Notes under the pieces: generated by a model
Database searches by the model: none
What the model saw: the letters and a program-made list of their open reading frames with translations, nothing else
Told to the model about the DNA's origin: nothing
Origin: Methylobacillus rhizosphaerae
GTDB taxonomy: Bacteria; Pseudomonadota; Gammaproteobacteria; Burkholderiales; Methylophilaceae
Length of the DNA stretch: 64,000 nt
Reading direction: 5' to 3'
Assembly (NCBI RefSeq): GCF_900187985.1
Contig: NZ_FZOA01000001.1
Coordinates: 248,001-312,000 of the forward strand
Part shown: piece after piece, positions 16,033 through 24,347 of the stretch
How the letters are laid out: each line of letters opens with the position of its first letter
How positions within the stretch are numbered: the first letter of the stretch is position 1
Program-made: the position numbers and the translations under genes

Positions 16033-17505
16033 TTACAATGAGTGGTGTTTGCGGGGCAGTGTGATCTCAATGACAGTACCGCCTGCAGCTGCATTGGTGA
16101 AATGAATATCCCCGGAAAGAACCTCCATGACTTTGAACGCAAACGGGATGCCAAGGCCGGTACCAAAGCGTTTGGTCGTAGGGCCTGGGCTGATCGCATG
16201 CGGGTCTGGTGTGAATGGCATGCCGGCTCCCTGGTCACTGATACTGATGCGCAGGCTGGCATGATTGACAATATCACAACGGATGGCAATTTTTCCTGCC
16301 AGGGGTGAAGCTTCGACAGCATTGAGCAATAGATTATAGATTGCTTGCTCTAGCAGGCTTTCATCAGTGAACAACTGATCATTGACTGCTTCCCAGTCTG
16401 GAAACAATATCATGAGCTGCTTTTCATGAATTTTCTGTTGTAGGGGCGTCAGTGCTCCATGTAATACCTGGCGTACGGTAGTGAGGCTGGCATGTGGTTT
16501 CAGCGGGTGCAGGTATGCCAGCAATGCCCGCGTCCAGCGATCAAGGCGATCCACAGTACTGATGATAGCGGCGAGGGATTCGCGGGTTTCCCTATCCAGG
16601 TGGTTGCCATCCACGACCTGGGCAGTCGCGCGGATGCTGGCCAGGGGGTTGCGGATATTATGTGCCAGCATAGGGGCCAGTAGACCAAGTGCCGCCTGTT
16701 TTTCCGAGCGCACAAGTGCTTCCTGGCTGCGGCGTAGTTCATGTGCCATGGTGTTGATGGCATGTGAAAGTGTGGCAAGCTCGGCTACACCTTCTTCTGG
16801 AACAGTATGGGAAAGATTGCCGGCACTGATTTCCGTGGAGGCATGCAATACGTTGCGGATAGGTCGCACAATAGCGCGCTTCAGGAATATGTGCGAGAAC
16901 AGCAGCAGCAGCAGTGCCAGGCCAACCGGGATCAACATGAGCGTGAAAGTGGTGTGTTTGACATCGCGCAGGCGTGAGGACAATTCCTGATGTTTCAGGA
17001 ACAATAGTCCCTCGGTACGGGCAGAGATGATTTCATAGCGATGGAAAATGCTGGATTCCAGGTGGGTATTCAGCGCTTTTTCCAGCTCTGCACGGCTATA
17101 GTCATTTGCCAGTGCAAAGATATGTTCTGTTTCACGCAGTAAATCCTGATAGCTGTCATGCAACTCTGTAATGGCAGCTTTTTCCTGGTCATCAACCGTC
17201 AGCGCCAGCATTTTGCGGAAATGCACGCCGATGGAGCGGGTGTAAACGTTGTATTCTTCTTGTGCCTGGGGATCTTTCAGGAAGTGCAGGTCAAACAGTT
17301 CTTTCATCTGGCGATACAGGTCACCGCGCGTCTGTTGAATCTCCTGAACCATCAGGTGAATACGCTGTGACTCCTGAGAGGATTGATCCCATATCCGTAT
17401 GCCAATGACGCCTGCGGCTCCTGCCAGAATAACCAGCAGGAAAAAGGCCAGCTCATGCACCAGCAGCATATCCTTGAGTGATTTGATCTGTTGAGGCTGG
17501 CTCAT
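16033..17505 (-). CDS. Membrane sensor histidine kinase, orphan
   Basis: 490 residues: transmembrane helix 17-37, periplasmic helical sensor of about 145 residues, second helix 187-207, HAMP linker, dimerisation domain with phospho-acceptor H282 (LAHNIRNPL), and a HATPase domain (N box NLLLNAVEAS, G1 DQGAGMPF, G2 GTGLGIP). The H box reads HNIRNPL instead of the common HEIRNPL. It overlaps the tonB stop by 4 bases (ATGA), so it is translationally coupled to tonB. No response regulator gene is adjacent; the signal is unknown. Confidence 0.9.
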   Translation of the reverse strand: MSQPQQIKSLKDMLLVHELAFFLLVILAGAAGVIGIRIWDQSSQESQRIHLMVQEIQQTRGDLYRQMKELFDLHFLKDPQAQEEYNVYTRSIGVHFRKMLALTVDDQEKAAITELHDSYQDLLRETEHIFALANDYSRAELEKALNTHLESSIFHRYEIISARTEGLLFLKHQELSSRLRDVKHTTFTLMLIPVGLALLLLLFSHIFLKRAIVRPIRNVLHASTEISAGNLSHTVPEEGVAELATLSHAINTMAHELRRSQEALVRSEKQAALGLLAPMLAHNIRNPLASIRATAQVVDGNHLDRETRESLAAIISTVDRLDRWTRALLAYLHPLKPHASLTTVRQVLHGALTPLQQKIHEKQLMILFPDWEAVNDQLFTDESLLEQAIYNLLLNAVEASPLAGKIAIRCDIVNHASLRISISDQGAGMPFTPDPHAISPGPTTKRFGTGLGIPFAFKVMEVLSGDIHFTNAAAGGTVIEITLPRKHHSL

Positions 17506-18332
17506 GGCGCTTCCAGCGTGAAAGGAACTGGCACGAGAATGACCAGATGCTTGTTATTACGCAATATCTCGGGCGGCTGGGGCAGGGGCGAGGCTTTGTT
17601 TACCATGGTCATGGCCTGTTCATCTAGTACCTTGTGGCCACTGGATTGTTTTACCTGGATAGACATGACCTGCCCTTGTTCATCGCAATGTACCTCCAGG
17701 ATGACTTCACCTGTCCAGCCGCGCATCTGGGCGATCTTGGGATATTGCTTGTATTTCGCAATGGCACGTGACAACAGGCCACTGTAGCGGTTGCGTGCTG
17801 CATCAATGTCCTCCTGGCTAGGTCCGGTATTGGCTGGCGGAGGTTCGGGTGCCGGTGTATGTACAGGCGCCACTGGGGCCGGGATGGGTGTTGTTACCGG
17901 CGCAGTGGTTGTCATGACTTCTGGTGTCGCTACTTCTTCTGAAGGCACTGCTTCAGGTACCGGTGCGGGCTCTTGTGTCTGCGGGGGGCTGGGAGCTGGA
18001 GGCTCAGGTGTTTTCGGCGCTGGCTTGGGTTTAGGGGGCAGTGGTTTTTTAGGTATAGGGGGTGGTTCCGGTGTATGTGGCGGCTCTGGTTCTGCCGGTT
18101 TGACGGGTTCCGGCGCAGGTATGGCGACATTGGCTTGTACTGGACTGGGCTGCGGAGCCAATGCCACTTGCAGCGTAAGTGGCTCTTGTTGCGCTTCCGG
18201 TGTGAAGTCGAACCTGGGAAACTGCAACATGAGTACGAGATGCAATGCCAATGACGCCAGAACAGGCCAATAGAGACTGTGGTTGTTGGCTGACAGTAAT
18301 ATGGGGCGAGCAACGGCAGTCAAGATATACAA
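17502..18332 (-). CDS. tonB: TonB energy transducer
   Basis: 276 residues: membrane anchor at about 21-37, a long Pro-rich periplasmic span (about 55-175, PEPP/PKPKP repeats), and a TonB C-terminal domain (KYKQYPKIAQMRGWTGEVILEV). It carries proton-motive energy from an ExbBD complex to outer-membrane receptors; exbBD is not in the window. The start is uncertain: TTG at 18332 gives the full anchor but has no clear binding site. Downstream it is coupled to a sensor kinase. Plausible clients in this window are the receptors at 2, 2038 and 22109. Confidence 0.88.
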   Translation of the reverse strand: MYILTAVARPILLSANNHSLYWPVLASLALHLVLMLQFPRFDFTPEAQQEPLTLQVALAPQPSPVQANVAIPAPEPVKPAEPEPPHTPEPPPIPKKPLPPKPKPAPKTPEPPAPSPPQTQEPAPVPEAVPSEEVATPEVMTTTAPVTTPIPAPVAPVHTPAPEPPPANTGPSQEDIDAARNRYSGLLSRAIAKYKQYPKIAQMRGWTGEVILEVHCDEQGQVMSIQVKQSSGHKVLDEQAMTMVNKASPLPQPPEILRNNKHLVILVPVPFTLEAP

Positions 18333-18402
18333 TACGCTAGCAGGTGAGTTAACAGGAAAGAATGACTAAATTATAGACCGGACATCATGATCCGCCAGGG
18401 AT

Positions 18403-19335
18403 TTATTCCCACTCCAGTACTGGGTAGATCAGATTGATATTGCGGCGGTTGACGGCGTTAAACAATTGCCAGTGAGACGCTTCGCTGGCAGCAGCACTAT
18501 CCATCGCTTGTTCCATGGTTTTTCCTGCCTTGATGGCGCTACGGACATCATTCAACAATACGGAAAGATATCGCTCCTCGTGGTTCAGGGCGGCTTTCAG
18601 GTCTTGAGAGACAGGGCCATGCCCGGGTACCACATGTTGAATGTCCGATAGCTGCTGCAGTTGATGAATGGCGGATAGCCAGCCCTTGATATCTCCATCA
18701 ATGGAAGGAGTACGTTCAATGAACAGCAGGTCTCCTGTCCACAAAGTGCCAGTTTTCTCATCCAGGACGGTGAGGTCAGTATTGGTGTGGGCATTGGGGA
18801 AGGCTGTCAACAGCAGCTTTCTATCTCCCAGGTCCAGCTCCTTGCGGTCTGCCACCAACACGGATGGCTGGATGACTTCACTGCCGGAAAACTTATCACC
18901 CAGTAAATCATGTCCCTGTTTCAGGTAGGCATCTTTACGCAATGTCATGGAGCTTGCAAGTTTCGCATGCCCGATAAAAACAGGATGTTCCTGTGCGAAT
19001 GCGGCATTACCGAAAATATGGTCAGGGTGGATATGGGTGTTGATGACATAAAGCACAGGCAGTGCAGTCAGTGTGCGAAGGGAGGCTAACAGCGCCTGCC
19101 CTGTGGCTTTGCTGCCGCCGGTATCAATAACAGCCACTCCCTTGCTGCCGATAATAAAGCCAATATTGCTGATATCCCCTTGATAACCGTCATCAAGGTC
19201 CTCATGCGCACCTTGATGCATATATACGCCATTGGCGACTTCCTGCATTGTCAGTGGCTGGGTCATGCCCGTTACGGGCAGTAGCAGGAGCAGGCAAGAC
19301 AGATAGAAGGCGCATTTGATGGATAGGCTGGTCAT
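18403..19335 (-). CDS. MBL-fold zinc hydrolase, SoxH-like (quinoprotein relay type)
   Basis: 310 residues with a signal peptide (residues 1 to about 25), so periplasmic. It has the metallo-beta-lactamase fold with zinc ligands H101, H103, D105, H106 (THIHPDHIFGN), H183, D202 and H239 (PGHG). It resembles the SoxH-related 'quinoprotein relay system zinc metallohydrolase' families, which occur with PQQ dehydrogenases and fused SoxYZ-like carriers; one such carrier is encoded at 21182. It is divergent from the beta-propeller gene. The substrate is unknown; hydrolysis of a thioester or similar bond on the carrier is a guess. Confidence 0.82.
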   Translation of the reverse strand: MTSLSIKCAFYLSCLLLLLPVTGMTQPLTMQEVANGVYMHQGAHEDLDDGYQGDISNIGFIIGSKGVAVIDTGGSKATGQALLASLRTLTALPVLYVINTHIHPDHIFGNAAFAQEHPVFIGHAKLASSMTLRKDAYLKQGHDLLGDKFSGSEVIQPSVLVADRKELDLGDRKLLLTAFPNAHTNTDLTVLDEKTGTLWTGDLLFIERTPSIDGDIKGWLSAIHQLQQLSDIQHVVPGHGPVSQDLKAALNHEERYLSVLLNDVRSAIKAGKTMEQAMDSAAASEASHWQLFNAVNRRNINLIYPVLEWE

Positions 19336-19478
19336 GATCAGTTAATTTCATCGTGGAAGCTGCATGTTAAATGCCTATATACAACTCTGTAAATACAAGA
19401 TTGAACTTGAGAAGTATTGTGGCGTCTGAAACAATGTAGTTACAAGATAAAAATTCGAAACACTATTGGAGAATGTAT

Positions 19479-20432
19479 ATGCAATGCAAATTTGAGTTAA
19501 AGCTCATTGCGGCTTCAGCGGCAATGATGTTTTCCGGCGCTTTGTTCGCAGCCCCTTTTGCTTATTCCACGAATGAGAAGTCAGGGACGATTTCCGTCAT
19601 AGACACACAGACCGATACGGTCGTGAATACGTTTGATGCTGGTAAGAAGCCACGTGGCGCTGCCATTACCAAGGATGGAAAATATATTTTTGTCAGCGAC
19701 CAGAAGCAGAATTCTCTGCTGGTGATTGATCTTGCCAAGAAAACCGTGACTGACAAGATCAAGCTGGAAGAGTCTCCAGAAGGGGTGGGTATTTCCCATG
19801 ATGGCAGATGGATTTCCGCAGCGAACGAGGAAGATAACACGGTGGCCGTTATTGATACCCAGACACATAAAGTCAGCTACATTGTGAACGTACAAGGCAA
19901 AAATCCGGAACATGCGGAATTCAGCCCTGATGGCAAGTGGATGTATGTCAGCGCGGAAGAAGCGAAATATGTGGATGTCGTCGATGTAGCCAAGCGCGCC
20001 TCCATCAAGCTGGTGGAAGTGGGTGAGCGTCCACGTGGTATCGGCTTCCTGCCTGACAGTTCACGTGCCTATGTCGCCAATGAAGCTGCTGGTACCGTGT
20101 CGGTTTTTGACACCAGTAAGCATGAAGTCATTGCGACCATCCCGGTAGGACAGCGTTCCAACGGAGTACAAGTGCTGCCTGACGGAAAAAAAGTGTATAT
20201 CTCTAACGGTGGTGACGGCAGCTTGTCCGTGATTGATACCGCGACCAACAAAGTGACGACGACTATTCCTGTAGGCAAGCGTCCCTGGAATATGTCTGTT
20301 ACTCCAGATGGCAAGAAGCTCTACGTCGCCAATGGTAAATCCAACTCTGTGACGGTGATCGATACCGAGCATGATAAGGCGTTGAAGGAAATCCCTGTCG
20401 GTGATACACCATGGGGTGTGTTTGTCCACTAA
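19479..20432 (+). CDS. Secreted YVTN beta-propeller protein (PQQ-associated)
   Basis: 317 residues with a signal peptide ending near GALFA-AP. The rest is about seven repeats of 40-43 residues with the pattern G-x-(I/V)-SVIDT ... V-x-x-IPVG-x-(R/K)P-x-x-(M/I)-x-x-(T/P)DGK-x-(V/L)Y(V/I)(A/S)N. This matches the propeller family found with PQQ-dependent catabolic dehydrogenases. ATG at 19479 is chosen, since GGAG (19468-19471) is 7 bases ahead; ATG at 19473 is too close. The cytochrome b561 gene follows 71 bases downstream. Function unknown. Confidence 0.85.
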   Translation: MQCKFELKLIAASAAMMFSGALFAAPFAYSTNEKSGTISVIDTQTDTVVNTFDAGKKPRGAAITKDGKYIFVSDQKQNSLLVIDLAKKTVTDKIKLEESPEGVGISHDGRWISAANEEDNTVAVIDTQTHKVSYIVNVQGKNPEHAEFSPDGKWMYVSAEEAKYVDVVDVAKRASIKLVEVGERPRGIGFLPDSSRAYVANEAAGTVSVFDTSKHEVIATIPVGQRSNGVQVLPDGKKVYISNGGDGSLSVIDTATNKVTTTIPVGKRPWNMSVTPDGKKLYVANGKSNSVTVIDTEHDKALKEIPVGDTPWGVFVH

Positions 20433-20503
20433 ATGCAATTGAATGAGTGGACCGGCTATCCTGCGCAGGTGGGATAGCCAGCGCTGCCTGAGCTGGGATG
20501 ATC

Positions 20504-21103
20504 ATGAATCACACTGTTAGATACACCAAAGTAGCTGTCATACTGCATTGGTTGATTGCGCTTGGCATTCTTTTTCTGCTTGCACTGGGCTGGTATATGA
20601 ATGAACTGCCCAAAGGCGGGGACAAGTTGGCAAGCGTTGATTTGTTCGACCTGGGGTTGTATACCCTGCAATTGACCGAGGCGGTGTCACTGCGTACCTT
20701 CTATTTCAACCTGCACAAGTCCATTGGCTTGACGATCCTGTTTCTGATTGCTGTGCGTTTGTACTGGCGCTTGTTGCATAAGGCCCCGGAACTTTCTGAC
20801 TCCCTGAAGCGCTGGGAGAAAGTGCTGGCACATGGTACGCATCACCTGTTGTACTTGATGATGCTTGTCATGCCTGTCACGGGTTTGTTGACGACGCTTT
20901 ATAGCAAATACGGATTGCACTGGTTTTCTATACCGGTATTGCCTGGCCTGGATAATCCGGGGTTACGCGATTTTTTCGTGGTGGCCCATGAGTTCTCGGC
21001 AATTGTACTGGCAACTTTGGTTGGGCTGCATATTGCGGCTGCCTTGAAGCACCAGTTTATGGACCGGGATAACATCATGAAGCGGATGTCGTTATTTGAT
21101 TAA
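20504..21103 (+). CDS. Cytochrome b561-type membrane protein
   Basis: 199 residues, four transmembrane helices, with haem-ligand candidates in HWLIAL, NLHKSIG, HHLLYL and GLHIAAALKHQF. Such proteins pass electrons between the periplasm and membrane quinone. The start is ATG at 20504 or 20498; GGGA upstream suits 20504 better. It probably forms an operon with the propeller gene, suggesting that electrons from a periplasmic quinoprotein-linked reaction enter the membrane here. A strong terminator follows. Confidence 0.87.
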   Translation: MNHTVRYTKVAVILHWLIALGILFLLALGWYMNELPKGGDKLASVDLFDLGLYTLQLTEAVSLRTFYFNLHKSIGLTILFLIAVRLYWRLLHKAPELSDSLKRWEKVLAHGTHHLLYLMMLVMPVTGLLTTLYSKYGLHWFSIPVLPGLDNPGLRDFFVVAHEFSAIVLATLVGLHIAAALKHQFMDRDNIMKRMSLFD

Positions 21104-21138
21104 CCAATGAAAATGGTGAGTGCACATCAGTGACAGAT

Positions 21139-21170
21139 AAAAAAGCCCAGCAGATTCTGCTGGGCTTTTT
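21139..21170. terminator. Bidirectional terminator between cytochrome b561 and SoxYZ-like genes
   Basis: A-rich arm plus AGCCCAGCAG, loop ATT, CTGCTGGGCT and T5. It serves both convergent genes. Confidence 0.9.
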
Positions 21171-21181
21171 GTTGAGGGTGT

Positions 21182-21982
21182 TTACTGCACGGACAGCGAG
21201 TGCGAGAACTGGCCTTCTTCCGTATCTGTTGCATGAACTTCCAGGACGCCAGCTTCTGGAGGGATAAAGTTGAAACGCAGGTAAGGGTCTTCGCTGGTGC
21301 CGACGCCAAAATCTGCTATCAGCACAGGTCTGCCATTATAGGTGAAACGGGCCTGATTGATGTAGAACGCTGGTCGAAAGCCTTGTGAGACCAGATCACG
21401 CTGCAGGCCGGTGAACATGGGATGTTTGATGTTGAAAGTCGTCACAGTGGGATGATTGAATGACACTGGCGTTTCCACATTGAGCTTGATCTTGCCGGCA
21501 TCGGCCAACAGGATTGTTTCATCTTCTCCTAGCGTGCCGCCACAGCCACCAGAGGCGCGAATGGTGATGGCTGTCATGTAAAGTCTGCCATCGGCAGTTT
21601 CACCAATGGCATGGATGTAAGAATCAGTTTCCAGCCGGATGCGCGTGGAAAGCTCCAGCGTGCCGAGCAATTCTGACAGGTGATAAGTGGCGGCCAGTGG
21701 AATGGGGTTGGCATCGACGATGATGTAGACGGACTTGATGGCATCCGGCGCAGATTGCGGCCTGTCAATTGTCAACGTAATAGGCACTTGGGCACCGCTT
21801 TCAGCGCGCCTGGGGCCTGATAGCTTGATGAAATCGGCCTCTTCAATCTGGCGCTTTGGGAAAAAGCCTTCCTTGAGCGCAGGCCAGAGCGTGGCTGAGG
21901 CTTCGGCATAGGCCGGGTGACTACTGCCAAGTGTCAGCATAGCCAGCATGCCTGATATAACGATGTAATGATGCATCCGCAT
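21182..21982 (-). CDS. Fused SoxYZ-like carrier, quinoprotein-associated
   Basis: 266-residue periplasmic protein (signal peptide ending near PAYA-EA). The first half (to about 149) is SoxY-like and ends in RASGGCGG, with C147 in the position of the SoxY swinging-arm cysteine that carries covalent intermediates. The second half is SoxZ-like (KHPMFTGLQRD ... FNFIPPEAGVLEVHATDTEEG). This matches the 'quinoprotein dehydrogenase-associated SoxYZ-like carrier' family. GGAGGA lies 8 bases before the ATG at 21982. No soxA, X, B or CD is nearby, so ordinary thiosulfate oxidation is not implied. Cargo unknown. Confidence 0.87.
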   Translation of the reverse strand: MRMHHYIVISGMLAMLTLGSSHPAYAEASATLWPALKEGFFPKRQIEEADFIKLSGPRRAESGAQVPITLTIDRPQSAPDAIKSVYIIVDANPIPLAATYHLSELLGTLELSTRIRLETDSYIHAIGETADGRLYMTAITIRASGGCGGTLGEDETILLADAGKIKLNVETPVSFNHPTVTTFNIKHPMFTGLQRDLVSQGFRPAFYINQARFTYNGRPVLIADFGVGTSEDPYLRFNFIPPEAGVLEVHATDTEEGQFSHSLSVQ

Positions 21983-22028
21983 GTGTGTTCTCCTCCATAG
22001 CCCGATAATTATTATTTTTCTCCTAGCA

Positions 22029-22078
22029 TACAATAAAACAAAGGGGATGCTGTGTAGTATTCGCTACACAGCATCCCC
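22029..22078 (-). terminator. Strong terminator after the PqqU-like receptor gene
   Basis: Perfect 15-base stem (22043-22057 with 22064-22078), 6-base loop. On the minus strand it is followed by the T-rich TTTGTTTTATT. It separates the receptor gene from the SoxYZ-like gene. Confidence 0.85.
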
Positions 22079-22108
22079 CAGGGATTTGAAGTTGATGATG
22101 CGACGAGG

Positions 22109-24232
22109 TTACTGGAACATATAGGTCGCGTTCAGGCCAAGTAGCCAGTTGCGGCCTGCGGCAGGTTCGTAGAAGCGACTATTACCATCGTTGACACGGA
22201 CGGAGCCGATATAGTCTTTGTCAAAGATGTTCTCGACGCGTACAAACTCGCTGAAGCGCCAGTTTTGCAATTTTTGTTGCAGGCCGGCACGAATATTGAA
22301 AATAGTGTACGAACCTGCTGTCTCGCTATTGGTGTCGTTGACATACACTTTGCTGTTATGACGTGCCTCAAATGCTGTGCTGAAACCACTGGCCTGGTGT
22401 TTCCAGGCAATTTCGCCATAAATCTGGGTTTTGTAAGTACCGGGGATGTAGTCGCCGGACTTGATGGTATTACCCAGTGCATTGGTATAGTCGGAATCAA
22501 ACTTTGCATTCAGCAGAGTATAGGAGCCGAACAATGAAATATTGTTGGCAAACCTGGACTCAATGGAAAGTTCTGCACCATGGCGTTTTGTTTTTCCCGC
22601 ATTGGTATAGGAAGAGCGTCCGCTCAATGTATCGCTGACGACAATCTCATCATCGGTCAGGGATTTGAACAGAGTCAGGTTGGCTGAAGTATTGTCCCCA
22701 AGAATGGCTTTGGTGCCGATTTCGAAGTTACGGCTCTCACTGGGTTTCAATGACAGATTGGGAGTGCTGTTGGCTGCCGTGGAGGCATAGGCAGCCTCAA
22801 TAAAGGTGGGTGTCTCAAAACCTTTACCGTAGTTGGCATAGAAATTCAGGGTGGGTGTTGCTTTCCATACTGCACCAATAACAGGGGTGGTCTTCTCATA
22901 AGTGACACGGCCACTGTTGTCGCCATTGGAATTGGCACCGCTGGTGAAGTTGTCATCTACTTCCAGTGTTACCTTGGTGCGGCGTGCGCCCACATGCAGA
23001 TCCAGGTTATCCAGCAATGCCCACTGTGCTTGGATATACTGGTCAGAGTTGGTGGCAATGTTTTCCTCATCACGGTTAAGTGCGCCGGTTTTTACGCCAT
23101 TGACTGCGGCGATATCTGTGCGGCCATCATTCATTTTGCCGTAAGTCAGCCCTGCGCTCAGTGAGTACGGGCGGCTTAACAATTCTCCAGTATGTGTCCA
23201 GCGCAGATCCGTACCCCAGAATTCACGGTCGATCAGGCTGGCACGGCCATTGCCATTCACCGGGCTGATGGATAAGTATTGTTCATTCTTGCGGTTGCCT
23301 ACATAGGAAATCAGGTTGATCGTGTTGTTTTCATTGACCTTGTGCTCAAGGTTGAAGCCAACCTGCGTCTGGCTGCGAGATACCCTGGTGTCGGCTCTAT
23401 AGGCGCTGGCGGTAGCCTGTTTGCGGTCTGCGCGCACTTCAGCACGAGTCAGGCCCAATGGGTCATTGGCTTCCTGGTCAAACCAGTTGATAAGGGTGGT
23501 GAGTTTGGTATCTTCATTCAGGTTGAAGCGGAACTTGGCTGTACCTTGTTCTTTCTTGTTGCTGCTGTGGTCGCGATAACCATCTGAAGAGTAGTTGCTG
23601 TAGTTGATCATGTATTCAAGGCCATCCGCAGTGCCTGCTGCACGGACATTCTCACGGCGGGTGCCATAACTGCCAAACAGCACACCGGCAGAGAGTTCAT
23701 GACCTTGCGGTGCATTTTCAGTCAGTAATTGAATAACGCCGCCGGAAGAGTTGCCGTACAGGGCTGAGAACGGCCCACGCATGACTTCAATGCCTTGGAG
23801 CGTACCAAGGTCTACATTGCCAGGTTGACCGCTGCCATCAGGGTAAGTCAAGGGAATACCATCAACATACAGGCGAACGCCGCGTACACCGAATGAGGAA
23901 CGTGCGCCAAAGCCGCGCGTGGAGATCTGGGGGTCCTGTGACATTTGTGTGCGGTTCTGCGCGGTGATGCCTGGGACGCGGATCAGGCTTTCCGACAACG
24001 TCATCTGTGCTTGGCCATCTTGGATGTTTTCCTTGCTGACGACATCAATGGCAACAGGCAGGTCGAAGCTTGTTTGTGCTGCACGGGTTGCCGTTACCAC
24101 GATGGGGGAGACAACTTGGGCGCCCGCTTGGTTTTCGCTCGTGGCACTGACTTCTTCTGCCAGCGCGTTATTACCCCAAATACCCAATACAGCCAATGGA
24201 ATGAGTTTGAGATGAAATCTGGAATGGCGCAT
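22109..24232 (-). CDS. TonB-dependent receptor, YncD/PqqU-like (candidate PQQ importer)
   Basis: 707-residue outer-membrane receptor with a signal peptide ending at NALA-EE, a TonB-box region (SPIVVTATR), a plug and a barrel. It shares long recognisable stretches with E. coli YncD (PqqU), the PQQ uptake receptor: RGFG(A/S)RS-x-(F/Y)G-(V/I)-RG, RLYVDGIP, RGPFSALYGN-x-SGGV, GYRDHS, TDDEIVV, YKNAGKT/YTNAGKT, and near the C terminus GSV-x-VN-x-x-x-x-R-(F/Y)-YEP-x-x-GRN. GGGGAG precedes the ATG by 5 bases. It is followed by a strong terminator and then the SoxYZ-like carrier. The location among PQQ-linked genes supports PQQ as substrate, but this is inference by homology. Confidence 0.88.
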   Translation of the reverse strand: MRHSRFHLKLIPLAVLGIWGNNALAEEVSATSENQAGAQVVSPIVVTATRAAQTSFDLPVAIDVVSKENIQDGQAQMTLSESLIRVPGITAQNRTQMSQDPQISTRGFGARSSFGVRGVRLYVDGIPLTYPDGSGQPGNVDLGTLQGIEVMRGPFSALYGNSSGGVIQLLTENAPQGHELSAGVLFGSYGTRRENVRAAGTADGLEYMINYSNYSSDGYRDHSSNKKEQGTAKFRFNLNEDTKLTTLINWFDQEANDPLGLTRAEVRADRKQATASAYRADTRVSRSQTQVGFNLEHKVNENNTINLISYVGNRKNEQYLSISPVNGNGRASLIDREFWGTDLRWTHTGELLSRPYSLSAGLTYGKMNDGRTDIAAVNGVKTGALNRDEENIATNSDQYIQAQWALLDNLDLHVGARRTKVTLEVDDNFTSGANSNGDNSGRVTYEKTTPVIGAVWKATPTLNFYANYGKGFETPTFIEAAYASTAANSTPNLSLKPSESRNFEIGTKAILGDNTSANLTLFKSLTDDEIVVSDTLSGRSSYTNAGKTKRHGAELSIESRFANNISLFGSYTLLNAKFDSDYTNALGNTIKSGDYIPGTYKTQIYGEIAWKHQASGFSTAFEARHNSKVYVNDTNSETAGSYTIFNIRAGLQQKLQNWRFSEFVRVENIFDKDYIGSVRVNDGNSRFYEPAAGRNWLLGLNATYMFQ

Positions 24233-24347
24233 GTGTACTCCCCAATAATGCTTTTAATAATTGAATGTGCCGAGCTTAGGTCAAGTCAACGGAATTGACC
24301 ATCAAGATAATCATGAATTTGGCATGTAAGGATATCCCGCGTAGAAG

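Noticed and set aside
17791-18273. Glycine-rich 160-codon frame opposite tonB
   Set aside because: It is the reverse reading of the proline-rich TonB linker (CCx codons read as GGx).
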